Positions 25,301 to 29,349 of a stretch of 64,000 nucleotides of DNA are shown piece by piece. Origin of the DNA: Pseudomonadota bacterium (GTDB taxonomy: Bacteria; Cyanobacteriota; Vampirovibrionia; Obscuribacterales; Obscuribacteraceae); NCBI GenBank assembly GCA_021325555.1, contig JAJPGY010000016.1, positions 213,307 through 277,306 of the forward strand. The letters run 5' to 3'. Position 1 is the first letter of the stretch; each line of letters opens with the position of its first letter. The notes below the pieces were generated by a model. The model searched no databases, was not told where the DNA came from, and saw only the letters and a list, made by a program, of their open reading frames with translations. The translations under genes and the position numbers were made by a program.

Positions 25301-26021
25301 CGGTCAGGCTGAGATTGGCGATCGCAGCAGTGATGCCTGGCAGCCCCCCGACCGGCAAAGCGGTGGAGATTAACCCTCCCTGCTGATTGAAAATATTGTT
25401 CGCACTCAGGCTGAAGCTGCTTATTTGGGGATTGACAGAGACGGCAAAAAATCGGCCGGCGTTGGTCAGGTTGCCTGTCAGACTGAGCGAAGAGGTGGAG
25501 GACAGCTTGTCTATCGCCGTTACACCCCGCGGTATCACAAGGCTGGAGACTATCTGGCTAAAATGGGGGCCGATATTAAACATACCGCCGATCGCGTTGC
25601 CTTGCTGCCCGAGCTGGATGCTCTGGTGCCCGGTGGAGATGACCTGATAGACGGCCAGCCGTTCGGCCGGCGTTAGCTGTGTGGTGGGAGTGATCTGGAC
25701 GTTGTTTCCACCAACAGTAATCGAGACAGGGAGGCTGTTAATAAGGTGTCCGGCGGTGAGCGAGTGCAGCGTTGAAGAAAGGTCGAGATTGATAGCCGCA
25801 GGGGAGGACGGGACCATACCAGCGTGAGCTGGGGGCGCGGCCGGGGTCAGGTTGTGAAGAAGATGGGAAGGGGTCGGGTGGCTCGGATAGAGATTAGCGG
25901 GAGACGGAGAAGGGAGTTCCGCGCCAAATGCAATCTGGTCTGCCGGTAAGAGCAGCTGGAGCGCTGTCAGCGCCGCCAGATTCCGCACCAGCCTGTTCCA
26001 ACACGCTCGGCGGCATCTCAT
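1320..26021 (-). CDS. Giant secreted adhesin-like protein with C-terminal enzyme-like modules
   Basis: About 8,233 residues in one uninterrupted frame. I start at ATG 26021, which has GGGGGA about 9 bases upstream and begins a basic-hydrophobic signal peptide; the frame is open to 26126. Approximate residues from that start: signal 1-35; haemagglutinin-like N-terminus (TPAERLAVYQ, GNAIGG, SGTISSAGNLTL) 40-300; Gly/Ser beta-helix-type repeats with 12 paired-Cys loops 510-4050; collagen-like GATGGVGAP repeats 4520-4591; TLASDGSVVQ repeats about 4790-4945; hydrophobic helical stretches about 5350-5700; methyltransferase-like domain 6060-6260 (GPGG at 6085); Pro-rich linker; kinase-like modules near 6793-6814 and 7146-7174; transglutaminase-like domain with C7502, H7536 and D7563; seven QFPW repeats 7705-8011; FecR-like C-terminus 8060-8233. 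The protein is presumably exported and surface-exposed. No POTRA-containing TpsB-type transporter is visible nearby. The domain names rest on motifs only. Confidence 0.9.
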   Translation of the reverse strand: MRCRRACWNRLVRNLAALTALQLLLPADQIAFGAELPSPSPANLYPSHPTPSHLLHNLTPAAPPAHAGMVPSSPAAINLDLSSTLHSLTAGHLINSLPVSITVGGNNVQITPTTQLTPAERLAVYQVISTGHQSIQLGQQGNAIGGMFNIGPHFSQIVSSLVIPRGVTAIDKLSSTSSLSLTGNLTNAGRFFAVSVNPQISSFSLSANNIFNQQGGLISTALPVGGLPGITAAIANLSLTVSASQDIVNSGTISSAGNLTLHAAGSIVNALPAGSTGAPPAIQAVNNLNLQAPSVINQGMIASQLGTINASLASLVNSGNIQAYTGSVQIQNVMSNTLNILNAGGSITAARSILLSTLGSVNDEPNTVASQASLSVSGGTLNAESIDFISPGGQITVRADAINGVASFTGGSLVTAVSGGTLNVGSLNLTGDPTLVNAGGSIDLSSFMTDSNVTVSGNTGAGNITGSSTDFRFNDDFVAIASGNIVASSAPANATIDLTGAPGSKITLIAGVTNTSECTSCTASATGGQIQLSGINLSTAGAPILLESFAGTGAGGAAKQAGLVQIGNLSTTGSGSAGSVTITSQGGIFVGSSTGANSGFVPGTIQASGAAAGGTGGTVTITSAAGLSSDPNNGVISVGDINASGGVGSAGGGVQIDNTGSNAANPSVSLSGNINTSGDTAGGGIQITSGGPVGLNQSANATINASSISGTGGSIKIVAGLANPSTTNGCINCSSPTGGGIFFTGQDANGNPTQVNILTNSHGINLQSLPGTGANGATVGSANIEVGNLTTSGSSAAGNAGNIGIGSAGGVVVGSFDSSGNFFAATITAAGAAAGGTGGTVGISANNNGSISSGAVTATGGAGSSGGQVFIASPGQVSISGDISTSGGAGTSSVAGGAGGRLNMSAFGSLFVSGSINTSGGAGQSGGKGGDVSLSAGNSLIVQNNINTSGGAGTANGSGGNGGNLSMHSDTNDTAAVIQVGGILNGQISGGSINVSGGSGSTGGFGGGVTMSGGSVVLGGSINDTAGVSSGTGSSSGFCCFTPHNGDIAIAAAGNITLLQGAASATIDASNPNVNGVGGSIVISAGSLATSCNPPCGPTNSGGGIFLTGTDANNNPAQVNFVTTGSNITMQSLSGTNPGVVQIGNVTSNGGNVTIFSNGGISAGAIQTSGVPGSNNPAGGAVQITSTGGMLSDPLKFNGQVFLGSITTAGAVASFAGSGGSVTIDTTGSTSVNTPQIVVSGDINTSGGAGTANTVGGTGGNVQLTSSSVTVSGNINTSGGSGVEGGQGGSVTLTSTDTTHGVFVQGNINTSGGAGLSTFGFGAGNGGAVQIASSGTFVQLGTVVNGQSVGGNINASGGDGPSGSTNSSGIGGGVTVTAALGDIIIAGAVNEAVGSTGAGSASNNGITMIAGGNISLLQGATSNAAIDASSPNTAGGAINIIAGTTSTSACNPCTPSATGGSIFLTGQDTSGNPTQVNLTTNNSPITLISLSGTGANGAAAQPGLISVGNLTTSSNSATPNAGQVTLLANGGIFTGNISASGASGGSGAAVSITSTGGQPGDKSNGVISIGDIDASGGSGHAGGTVQIDDTGSRGLSPIVLISGNITSSGDKAGGNILITSAGAIALNQQANSTINAAGANGAGGTIALIAGTTQNSACTNCTPSATGGGIILAGTDSNGNPTQVNFLTNGVANNNQAQILLESYSGTGANGAAAQPGLIGTGTLTSSGTGASPNAGNITLFANGGIFTGAITASGGGNGGNGGTVQVTSTGGLANLVTQSVTVPSVGEVLNANGSAQTVSTTTITVPKDPNNGIINITGGITTSGAANSTGTNGGNGGNVTLDTTGSNANSSSNPQIVVTGDITTSGGAASGGGNGGLGGQLTINAGKFAEVTGNINTVGGTGNANGTNGNVTINAGSQIVVGSINLVSGSSGGVTTLTAGSSIDLSLPSPNGLGITGTNPNFTFSSSLTVISGGDIFVDNTAPANANITLAPGSNISLIAGTTSTNTATPCVGAGCNPSVSGGGIFLNGVNLNTSGGGINLQAYAGTGAGSNLDKNGGIITVGNLNTALGAGSVTGGSVNIFANSEILTGTIQTAGGAVHITSTGGLASDPAGVNGIIQTGSINTAGIIGTGGGAVSIASTGNFKNSGVFLDGNINTSGGSGVTNGGAVTVVANSGVFTGSIQTSGSGSGAGGAVSITSTGGATTNSNNGVINVNGSITTSTPGGTGGAVTLDDTGTAGTNPGILFGGVIITSGASGGGNVTVTTPGSVSLTQAANGSIDARSTTGTGGTITIIAGTNQNTPCNPPSSCGSSTGGGIFLTGTGANNTTTQVNILTSGTGAGVLLESLSGTGSGAVEVGNLFNSVIGAPSSNTAGDISVFSNGGVLAGSVTSLGGSVGITSAGGLASDPLKFNGQVFTNGITTSGGSVSIDTTGSNAAGTPAIVVSGDIVTAASAAGGAGGAVQLTSSSISVNGNITTSGASGSAGGSGGAVTLASTDTSHGVFVQGNITASGGAGSSGAGGAGGALTVASSGTVAQIGGAVNVAGGNGASGGAGGGVSISAAQGNIVIGGAVNDAAGTSSGGALLANNGITMIAGGSISLPQGATSSVTITAGNPNGAGGAITIIAGTTNTRACNPCSASATGGGIFLTGKDANSNPTQVNLTTNSNNILLGSYSGTGANGATAQGGLVSVGSLSSSGNSSSPNAGSITVFANGGIFTGLIQASGAILGGSGGAVSITSTGGLTIAADPNNGRISITGGINTSGAAGSGSTGGGNGGAVALDTTGSNATSTLVSVSGDITTSGGPVDPAAAGGAGGTVQMTAASVSVAGNINTSGGSGTSGGAGGAVTLISTDATHGIFVQNNINTSGGGGTTGAGGAGGALRIESSGTFVQLGAVVSSQTPILDASGNQIGTNTVNQIVGGGINVSGGGGATGGVGGGVSIGTAQGSITLSGAINDSAGAGSGGGITTNNGITLIASGSIGLLQGAASATIDASNPNGKGGTITLIAGTTSTSACTTCAASTTGGGIFLTGADAHNNPTQVSLATTGANIVIQSLSGTNSGLVEVGNLTASGSSASPNAGNITVLSNGGIIAGNIQASGAAAGGNGGNVQLKSTGGLASDPFKLNGQVFVSSIIAAGGSGSGNTAGGDGGNVVIDTTGSTGSKAPSINVNAPINVQGGSATAPASGGALGTVTLISPGGTINVFGAINANAALSGGDIDLSLAPFSINNGTNFRGSLDVIASGNIFIGNPNDKNVTIQSATDISLIAGVVGNAPCVGPGCTASQTGGGIFLSGVNLAASGGNLLLESFAGAGGPTTAHSGLVEVGNLTTTGPSNLGNVTVFSQGGVITGNIQATGSVQITSSGGLASDPFQANGLIETNSINTSGTSGGSVSLTSSGNFNHSLIAVNGTINTSGSGGAGGRVTILANSGIFTGAIQSTGAGTNNNGGAVSITSTGGAASNANAGLISIGGSITTSSDSGSGGAVTISSSGGPSTSNNGVIEVSGNIITSSGTGAGGRVTLDNTGSKGTSPAIVFNGTIFTIGGGGGGNVTITSSGSIAYAGSESASIDALGSSNNSLGGATGIGGAITLIAGTTSNSGACVPCTASSTGGGIFLSSSSATVDLVTNGSAILLESLSGTNPGIIQVGQLVSGGNAFATGPKATAAFPGGNVTIFANGAIFTQGISTQGASFNNSFTPVGTTNTTNVNLGTPGGNVLIESSGGLASAASSNGVVSIVGGINASGGFEQNGGTVTINTTGANDTAAVNQNQGGTSSPSVASSAAIFVNGSINTSGGGGLGQFGNTAGTGGAAGIIALTSSSITILGSITANGGSVASGTGGAGGAVFLTSTGITSTKGQSDGVFVLGDISTQGGNSASGGNGGIGGHITVVAAANFAQFGNFANGTLVGGNINPSGGGGTIGGAAGGVSVSVGGTNGQVFFAGAITDNFGVSSQQNVDPIIANNAAGGSITIITSGDITMRTAPIPVAGITSSSGGNITLIAGAIPSSVGSNCGSDGLGCGASPSGGDIVLPNINFNIAGGTIYMAAYQGTDPLEPNGNTRQGNIVVGSLNVSGAGGNTLGFNIPNPSGQNGGSITVFASGSITTGSVEAYGGGGAGGNSFGGTPGQTDGSAGSGAPGGKGGTVSLTSASGFISVVGYINASGGGGGGGAESLDKNENPIFGNGGAGGAGGTVTISAPNGVFQSLGPILAAGGSAGQSGQGGPGAGGGGFGGGGGGGANTILADQSFSLTGQSDPNLPAGSAGGGIVGGQAGSDGVTGRATPTFGPVPVGTTDEATIAQDAGITFLQQHMNFALAVLNNTDRNNKILAPNGRLVGNNAGGNGLSCTGGCTLEPDFLAHGLFGLGSPTFQISVVFPNGQKECCANSASFFPALNPSEGFGGAGGGNFVMGALAPEDGGKSSGGVFGPSTTTSANAANGHIAVTALSVTKGTPSTVGQFFGFGGPWAGVNIDPTASITLLKPGSPPVTQISTPTGSNNNGSSGGGGGNNNGNNGNNGGTGGPGATGGVGAPGATGGIGAPGATGGIGAPGATGGIGAPGATGGVGAPGDTGGIGAPGDTGGIGLLGDTGGIGAPGTFGLLGAPVPNILQTDATPFGDYQFVNPPSGGYTAWINANKDLINKLYSGSMAADGTIQPDSQDNGTSADASGGSKGWDSTIASLTDLTASGPNMSSLTDLPGWATNSAYDPKTGITTTTENINGVQTITQTDSMGNVISQTTEETNAFGTTSISGSDASGNPISQIRDASGQLVSFLGPGGFNYSISGVNHNGTINYSGTNGSAQSVLTLASDGTVVQNQVTTNAGVTLTVGDQGQLTSVTSATGVALSGNGNGISVVNNRNGTTTYIASGGSSLTLASDGSVVQSQTTGADGEILINGDQGQLTQVISKTGLAALGGDGSAISVAQNPNGTTTYTSGSGSTLTLASDGSVVQYQVANNGQTVTYAQVPDNQLQPVQGNGQPVAPPQTVTIQGATYSLVSTGGAGSIYSDGTNSIALNSQNNQVVWSSQSGQPQPAGFSPHDINSASGNAPTVFTDASGAITNVNPTTGQQTADSQLGANASAQNGQAYIGGFTTNTGTQCTLYSSGPGAEPDGSTIYQGTNNTFVIVAKNGTVSVSDGTNTIAAPSLQAVVSGSVNYGQLVQQQTQQQQSEMLAYVDMGDKASGYDSNGNPVSPQVQQLNQQALGLMSSVGWTATQAQGWADVNPQVLAANAAAAQQAAAQVGPQLFSLSNSQSQAAYASLVGMPGIPDQNALNLAFNGSAADHMANVYAQNVLNAVGASDPGYINSLNLKVDGVSVTASDSAVTILQALALQNPQMLTQVGGAVGTSIVIPKGTNVAGTVGTGTTLSDGSVVVTLPTQQFQAYTNEVNADDQISSQQTQADLAFDAGMAKSYAAIATIVATAGVAAPFMGAATGGLTLTESVSIGTLGTETLASVPIFAGGYGSTVVAGGLVGTATFAAMKAENNAMDSVLNSVAPGSAPQTTGLFGLEYTPQAAGPQYTAASVPANGITAVTADGQQVQLYGQAAANYLNSQGQIQADTNIANAMNQENFTDTLGAGIGLLAPAVAPFIGQALQGLLPGGLNSTLTAAFQASPTGMFGAQTLLPMAVGNVTSSVAEAMGASPTTVAILSNVVPLLGPHLGGESPVETFNGVRNASDAYTGANSPYTPQEIAAAQLQEITVGGQALTPETPLGLGMGNTLVANTSLRGGGNVTVFTDSEGNPVTAIAGLSSSDVAIGGQTLQPGTNDLGNGLIARVNVSQDFGTSVVITAKPQIVTEEAASAAQTAAARDFYNGLVGNLPETPTEPQGVGPTTQAQPSGASSEGGYQSAFQELMAKVTAGGSPAPATPSGEFFNNEVASGASGNAGQLSPVAAGQEVVTTPAPSGISSINAPVETNASGALSPSEILSQAASRPTTDPNTAPVKVEAPDIHAPSTVQLEQAQIVPQQAQLPPPDAKQYLAKVANESLTQAQNTGAPVEVVVRDSQGQVIAGPDGQPIKFTVQPDGSNLGFDNAKNSLQVALSNNPAVSNDISNVLINRFAQQFENQSIESPVLQQIVKDLPSNQRVLEIGPGGDTSVANSLPQGSTYTGVDNSQVLQLAQQRVLGLDSGAQNELLTQGTTTVPNPKNPGTDFVQVTGSAENLSATVAANSQNLVVANNVPSFNAISKVASESSLLNAYDEAAQVLAPGGKLVVTGLFGDAVSVDSAGSVKLQPAGNMTQAVIDRINSLFQVDSATTVGQSGNVEKTTLVLTKLGAPEVSSEPVVVQPDGAVAQGENGTASPLQQTQAVPQAGLSEAPAPRAAATETSAPQSSEPEAPAPQVASNGQTTSSPENPAVLPGEKPVGEPVGPSLGEQPPVSEPPAGGPVPVPVRGGEPPSLVEGSTPDSTPTPPRASAVGGPAPAVEGAAAGRVVPSAGADFTGQPGQEMVTAPGTQQAAPPPQGPGTVSSERVGAPNQGELTAQSGQEVTTPPTTQEAALPPRGPGSFSKEIPGGPESSPPAAPNRETTPPVESPQAQEHPGSEPTKQIVIDTSKGEQFLETGKSIDIEGNDGSKIGYITRNADGTVTITAVADNSIFVGHDLTPVPVEGGLKTSPEQISSIFTSHGAEVGVRVVEAPTQTPVKIELQPVDDQVAHVASTRDQLKIATLSAPSDTVEAGAFSKVHSAEATVGDKVIPVKTQYDTEGNKITVAERTQVETVAQDVSARTLGKTTISVDRGNGVRVVEDAGPTVESHVQNEAMRVYGKSDVEHSVEVMLKDPKLLSEVIQNKIEGDFRGDSDVSERNMGRNQDTGVVKSFDVDKSFGTAGSPSEGAEPVWKVSADPRLSNSPIMDRLLQKLAGKTFDDISKQYNVDLQPVADRISKAAEFYQTPEGRAELAKSGLTDAQISDQVARGNSLAKVLAQGRLPELENPVKIQAEGTEGPMPQGLMKAKAGIGESSAPASSAEQGSSEKLALGTRGPIPDRFMKARAGGIPESSGTPASAEGIADQSLIATVEPNAKQHIGSDNVVFEAKGANNEPKVVQFNADTEAGVTPTPAERFAIIDKVSKIDPFGVIAKAELGPVVDPRTGVVDHTALVSEHAGVPLGKFLALEENSHIQTIDDLQVFDQKNGTNYATQLKQIVALDSIIGRPDGAANTGVIDPARAKELGVPAKLTAFDVDKAFPTNQPKPVLREALGEGSPRINSILRSLSGTKIPDEIMSGINKISHEGLDPDTSARLQWMQENQSFPPVAPTVSPRMQEFVAMRFKGATLNPDGSITGPGGIVHAADAAEFLDNVRIASEQDPSHPVVAPEAVRRVAEPLPPLAVAVAEPKATPALPQGKTAGPGGTASVGPAALEPHPLLESQSANRAGSTQTNIKLHAGGQGAKAGEQFNLTRTLSGPIPSGTALNSERPVMVLYDKIPIVKGANINIVVNLSSPSLQKTIALAEGAARHFTDDPMQAAFQAIKVVKQDMEAKGATQSYLCYKDLMSGKDVPLSQFIEDKNGVCLPQAIVTKIVLDRMGFETKLVGGYLQSPIAKGYHAWVEVQLPPVVDPITGISTPQSPIIVDPRSQRVVTPTSLIDSRTGLNSQDVYSYYSRPEIPNIPLPIFPSSLLAPSRFSPIDGPNLRPIPVNTFSITPQVTGTQPKLQLKTQPGLKIVQAIAYDTSGSATAGKGALAADASSRAVSVTRTWYALADLDIPEVEAQMGINFPWRSMMHACSLAQWGSTTISARRFEPLVDFNVPLQDSMTTQFPWVATLASVAAVGRKQALASRFLVPVRRYQPLVDFGVPLGECVDTQFPWLSTLQAMAALELQQARSLVVPVRRYQPLVDFGVPLNESMVSQFPWASTLVAMSMFERTQAQPQRLPRYTGPIYEALVDFDEPVGEAMNSQFPWASMFNAMARFRGSKSSAAPPAIARLPVIVPPALVAPNTLTFRPLVDFAYPQGAGINSQFPWSATLTAMNLFDGNGPAASPAPVSYAIAASVARPRPPVAQFAPMADFAEPVTPALSTQFPWTSALRAMSNFERLHPELQPGWQTPVMARAQPRHEGQPLRGRVVGGSVFVSPTRDTTVETTEGTVTISAGAKVFIMDEGRGVSIFDLCDHHPGSVSVVAAGRKIRLAPGKEVVLTRRQTHDFDEVNMAPPIGYRNVRQSEMNGQVKAFVCEFSIPSAISAIKPLQMMLSSNNPKQQRVCWEILRSAVLVNSLTAGNGQYIRSKTKISLAPEEEILPAVVYGEL
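1940..2950 (-). repeat. Seven QFPW repeats in the first giant protein
   Basis: Seven copies of a protein repeat with consensus PLVDF..P......QFPW...L.AM. The QFPW cores map near 2903 (variant NFPW), 2777, 2638, 2504, 2358, 2176 and 1998, so the spacing grows from about 42 to about 60 residues. The middle copies are the most alike in DNA (for example around 2530-2560 and 2655-2695), which suggests recent duplication. They lie between the transglutaminase-like domain and the FecR-like C-terminus. I know no named family with this motif. Confidence 0.85.
11190..11660 (-). repeat. Three TLASDGSVVQ repeats of about 66 residues
   Basis: Three copies of a segment containing TLASDG(S/T)VVQ, then a GDQGQLT element, then NGTTTY recur about every 200 bases (cores near 11605, 11405 and 11205). 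They lie after the collagen-like tract, in a region that resembles YD/RHS-type or beta-propeller-type repeats only loosely. No fold can be assigned from sequence alone. Confidence 0.65.
12249..12464 (-). repeat. Eight 27-base collagen-like repeats
   Basis: Exactly eight tandem 27-base units encode nine-residue repeats of the type G(A/D)TGG(V/I)GAP, i.e. Gly-X-Y triplets as in bacterial collagen-like proteins. One unit ends GLL instead of GAP. Several copies are nearly identical in DNA, so copy number may vary between strains by slippage. The tract is preceded by a Gly/Asn-rich spacer and separates the beta-repeat body from the C-terminal modules. Confidence 0.9.
13950..24500 (-). repeat. Twelve paired-cysteine beta-repeat units
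   Basis: The Gly/Ser-rich body holds 12 recurrences of a landmark with the form (L/I)IAG......C..C....(S/T)GG.I.L.G, roughly every 0.6 to 1.2 kb, in the first giant protein. Every copy has two cysteines separated by 2 to 6 residues (for example CTSC, CNPC, CVGAGC, CNPPSSC). Cysteines are otherwise rare in this body. Most copies continue with a D..(G/N)NPTQVN element and a SGTG element before the next beta-rich stretch. Confidence 0.8.
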
Positions 26022-26178
26022 CCAGCGACATCCCCCGTAGTTCGTCACCACCTCGTCGCCAGTGCTACCGCCGGCCCCGAAGGCTACCCGGCGGCATACC
26101 GGTCGCGAATTATTCGCGCCCCCCAAGCGCCGTCAATTTTTCATCGCCTATGTATGTTATTACACGGGGGGATTTAGC

Positions 26179-26184
26179 TGTCAA
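26179..26184 (-). promoter_or_regulatory. Candidate -35 element upstream of the first giant gene
   Basis: A perfect TTGACA lies on the minus strand just beyond the stop codon of the Spy-like gene and about 160 bases upstream of the giant gene start. The best -10 candidates are imperfect (TAATAA at 16 or TAACAT at 19 bases), so the promoter is only tentative. It would let the giant gene be transcribed apart from the Spy-like gene. Confidence 0.3.
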
Positions 26185-26203
26185 ATGTTGTGTTTTGAGC
26201 CGA

Positions 26204-26878
26204 TCAGCGCCTGCTGGTTGTCGCTGCGGAGGGCTTGGCGGTGGAGGTCCCGGGTGATGCCGGTGATGCAGTGGTCCCGGCTGCCGGCGATGCGGGTGAT
26301 GTAGCGGTCCCGGCTGCCGTCGATGCGGCGTTGCCTTGCATCAGCCCTACTAGTTTCTGCTTCTGTGCCGGCGTAAGCAGGCGACGAATGTTCAGCATTA
26401 GCCTGATTCGCTCAGTTGCCATCTCATTGTTCAGCCTATTGATCTCCTCTTGCTTGGCAAAGGTAGCCTTTTCGTCCGGTTCCGGCTGCAGGGACAAAAC
26501 CCGCATCGCGCGCATCAGCTCGATCATCTCATTGGCCTTTTGTTTCAGTGTCACGTCGAAGCTTTTCACGAGGTTGTTTATCTTTTGCTCTTGATCTTGA
26601 TCAATCCCCGCCTGCTTATAGATTGCCAGCGGGTCATTCAGCCGGCGCGTTGGGGCAGGGGCCATGGCTCCTGTGAGCGGCGCGCTCGCCGCCGGTGCTG
26701 TCGCGCTGCCTGAGCTCCTGGCACCTGCGTCCTGTTTAGCAACATCAGTGCCGCGCGCGCCGGCACCTGATGACTGCACGCCCTGTGAGTCTCTGGCGCT
26801 TGCCGCCGGTGCCGGGACCGCAGTCTGGATTGTGGCGCATACACCAACCAGGCAAGAGATGATGCAGATCTTTTTCAT
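26204..26878 (-). CDS. Spy/CpxP-like periplasmic protein
   Basis: A 224-residue exported protein. ATG 26878 has GGAG well placed upstream and starts a signal peptide (MKKICIISCLVGVCATI). An Ala/Ser/Gly-rich segment follows to about residue 100. A helical domain of about 90 residues then contains LTPAQKQKL, the LTxxQ-type motif of Spy/CpxP proteins, and the C-terminal tail is low-complexity Ala/Ser/Thr/Pro. Family members bind unfolded periplasmic proteins or respond to envelope stress. The gene runs in the same direction as the first giant gene, 182 bases upstream of it, so a chaperone role for the giant secreted protein is possible but is inference. The Pro/Ala/Ser extensions on both sides are longer than in typical Spy. 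Confidence 0.75.
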   Translation of the reverse strand: MKKICIISCLVGVCATIQTAVPAPAASARDSQGVQSSGAGARGTDVAKQDAGARSSGSATAPAASAPLTGAMAPAPTRRLNDPLAIYKQAGIDQDQEQKINNLVKSFDVTLKQKANEMIELMRAMRVLSLQPEPDEKATFAKQEEINRLNNEMATERIRLMLNIRRLLTPAQKQKLVGLMQGNAASTAAGTATSPASPAAGTTASPASPGTSTAKPSAATTSRR

Positions 26879-27059
26879 AGTGATTACTTCTCCAAGCAAA
26901 GCGCGCTTCCCATCCCAATTCTAAACCATACCACCGATGCGACCATCCCAGTGTCTTTCGCTAGTCAAGCATTGTTGCCGGCATCGACGTCGGTATAATT
27001 GGCACCACCTGTACAGTGGGGGCGCGGGCTAATTGAATTTACCAGGCAAATTTGGAAGA

Positions 27060-28310
27060 ATGCTCAACGCCCGGTCCAACCGGCTTCGCCCCCGCACACG
27101 CGCAAAGTTGCTGACGGGCACCATTATTAGTATCGTACTTGCTGCGATTGCCGCCCAGCACAGTGGTTTTGCCCAGGGGACACCTCCACTGGAGGCACCC
27201 CCGCAGTTCCTGCCCACGGACGTAACCCCGTTCGGCGTCAAATCACAGCAGACCTTTTTCAGTCCGGAGATGCGCTATTACCTGCTTCGCATGCTTCCAT
27301 CACGGCTGTCGTTCAGCAGCTCGACAGAGATCACTCAGCGTCTCGAGACGAATGTTTTTCAGACGGCCAGACAATATCGTCAGGACTATGTTTTTCGTGC
27401 TGCCCCCAACATGACTTTGGGCTATAACATCTTTCCCAACACGAGCGTTTTCTGCAATTATTTCGTGATCAAGGACGTGTTTGCCGATCACAAGAATCTG
27501 TCGCGTGCAACAACGCAGTCACTATCGATGGGTCTCAAGCAGAATTTTATGCTCGGGAAAAGGACAACCCTCCAGGCCCAATTCCAGGCAAGAGAGTTGT
27601 GGGAAGCATCGCACCTCCGCCAGGCTGATTTGCTGCCGGAGATCGATTTGACCCACGTTGTGGGATCAAATACAACCATGTTCGCCAGCACCATCCTGCA
27701 GATGCGCAGCCGGAACCTGTTTCAGGGCGCGACACGCGAGTTGGATCCATTTTTCACGGTGGGGCTCGTCCACCGGCGGGGTACGTGGCAATTTAACGCC
27801 ACCACCACCTATGTGTGGAACAACCGAAACCCACCTTTTCGAGGCTCAATTCCAAAGCAAGGCAATATGAGCATGATCTCGGACTTCGAGATATCGCATC
27901 CGGTGAGCAGAAAGATACCCTATACGGTGGCATTCATCCGGGCTGAGCCTATCTGGAACTGGGATTCCAATCGCGTGGCGGGTCTCAGCGGCTTCGATTT
28001 CCGTCTCTACAGCGGCATTCGCATTGCCTTCGCCAAAACCGCCGAGTACGGTGCCATTGAGCAGCTAAGGCGCCAGCTAATGGAGGCGGAAGCTCCCTCC
28101 GCCACTCCCCAGACAACTCCGCCCAGAAAGACCGCCAAGCAGCAGGCCGGGCGAAGCATAAGCCAGCGCCCGGCTCAAATTCCGGTTGCCGAGGGCGGGT
28201 CGAAAGCCACGCAACCACCGCCGGTGAGCGCTGAGCCTATCCCGATGGTTATCAGGCAGCCGGCAGCATCACCTCTCGATAGCAAAGATCAAGGCGAGCC
28301 GAACCAATAA
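27060..28310 (+). CDS. Probable outer-membrane beta-barrel protein
   Basis: About 416 residues. I choose ATG 27060, which opens directly into a basic then hydrophobic signal sequence ending at AAQHSGFAQG; a TTG nine codons upstream is an alternative. The mature part shows alternating polar/hydrophobic strands rich in aromatic residues (for example LSFSSSTEIT, FNATTTYVWNN, FDFRLYSGIRIAFA), as in outer-membrane barrels, ending near residue 340. A Pro/Ala/Gln-rich tail of about 75 residues follows. No POTRA domain is visible, so it does not look like a standard TpsB/BamA-type transporter. It sits between the two giant adhesin-like genes and could serve their export or anchoring, but that is inferred from position only. 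Confidence 0.7.
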   Translation: MLNARSNRLRPRTRAKLLTGTIISIVLAAIAAQHSGFAQGTPPLEAPPQFLPTDVTPFGVKSQQTFFSPEMRYYLLRMLPSRLSFSSSTEITQRLETNVFQTARQYRQDYVFRAAPNMTLGYNIFPNTSVFCNYFVIKDVFADHKNLSRATTQSLSMGLKQNFMLGKRTTLQAQFQARELWEASHLRQADLLPEIDLTHVVGSNTTMFASTILQMRSRNLFQGATRELDPFFTVGLVHRRGTWQFNATTTYVWNNRNPPFRGSIPKQGNMSMISDFEISHPVSRKIPYTVAFIRAEPIWNWDSNRVAGLSGFDFRLYSGIRIAFAKTAEYGAIEQLRRQLMEAEAPSATPQTTPPRKTAKQQAGRSISQRPAQIPVAEGGSKATQPPPVSAEPIPMVIRQPAASPLDSKDQGEPNQ

Positions 28311-28449
28311 AAGGATGCCACCCTTGACCTCGCCCTGTCGGCTGAGCCGGCTCCTTTCTGCGGACCAAAGACAGTTTACGCCGGCTCCCCCGGGGGTATA
28401 ACTCAGTAGAAATAGAAGGCCCGGCAAGAGCGAAACGGGAGAAAGCATC

Positions 28450-29349
28450 ATGATGCGTCGCAAGACACTGGCTGCCGTGGCGGCAGGGCTTGTTGTTACG
28501 TCTCAGGTGGTCAGCACTGCGAGAGCGCAATCGATCAAGATGCGTGAAAACTCGGTGTGGACGGGCTCGGATGCGCCGGCGCCAGCCGGGTTCCAGCCGG
28601 AGACACAACCTCAGGCGCCAGGATGGGCACCATCACCAGCGCAACTGTATTCCCAGCGGAGACTGCAAGGCCCCCAGGGCTGGCTTAATGATATGCAGCA
28701 AGCCCAATCCCAGGCCGACGCGCGTGGGTTCAATCCTCAACGCGCAGTGCAGGATCTCAGATCCAGACTTCAGTATGCTCAACAGGCGGGCGACCTGGAA
28801 ACTGTCGCAGATGCCAGCGAGACACTGGCTCGAGAAGTTCTATATCAAGGTTTCCGCCCTTATGCTCCGGATGTTGACCCCTGGCAGTGCTACGCGACTG
28901 CCGCGAACGCTCGCGCCACCCTTTTGAGGACAGCCAGGCTCAAAGGAGATCAGGCTGCCATACTGAATCAGGCCTCGAAACTTAATTCAACCCTGTCCGA
29001 GCTGCTGCGTAAGAATCCGGATGACGCACGATGGGTCTATCTGCAGGGCATGTCGTACTACGATATAAGCTCCGACAATAACAAGTATGCAAAGGCCGCC
29101 TTACTCAAATGCTTGCAAATGCCCGGCTGCACGCCGGAAATGAAAAGCACCGCTCAGGCAACCATCGCGGATATAAACAGGCAAGAGGAAGAAGAACGCA
29201 AGAAGGAAGACGAGCTTGCCGGCTGGATAAGGTCGGGAAAAATCCAGTTTCGCACACCTGACCTGGGCTCCTGGGGAGGCAAAAAGATCTACTCCATCGA
29301 TCCGACGGGCAATGTGCAATTTTGGGATGGCAGCCGAGGTCACTTTTAA
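28450..29349 (+). CDS. Secreted TPR-like helical protein
   Basis: A 299-residue protein with a clear signal peptide ending at STARAQ. ATG 28450 has GGGAGAAAG about 6 bases upstream; ATG 28453 is the alternative. After a Pro/Gln-rich linker, the middle (about residues 90-250) consists of paired amphipathic helices of TPR type, including KNPDDARWVYLQGMSYYD. A Glu/Lys-rich helix and a beta-rich tail with YSIDPTGNVQFWDG follow. It probably acts in the periplasm or envelope as a protein-binding scaffold. It lies 139 bases after the barrel gene and ends 27 bases from the convergent end of the second giant gene. No specific family was recognised. Confidence 0.7.
   Translation: MMRRKTLAAVAAGLVVTSQVVSTARAQSIKMRENSVWTGSDAPAPAGFQPETQPQAPGWAPSPAQLYSQRRLQGPQGWLNDMQQAQSQADARGFNPQRAVQDLRSRLQYAQQAGDLETVADASETLAREVLYQGFRPYAPDVDPWQCYATAANARATLLRTARLKGDQAAILNQASKLNSTLSELLRKNPDDARWVYLQGMSYYDISSDNNKYAKAALLKCLQMPGCTPEMKSTAQATIADINRQEEEERKKEDELAGWIRSGKIQFRTPDLGSWGGKKIYSIDPTGNVQFWDGSRGHF

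Noticed and set aside
27060..28310. Barrel gene as a TpsB/FhaC-type transporter for the giant proteins
   Set aside because: No POTRA domains and no conserved VRGF-type motif were seen; only the general barrel character can be supported.
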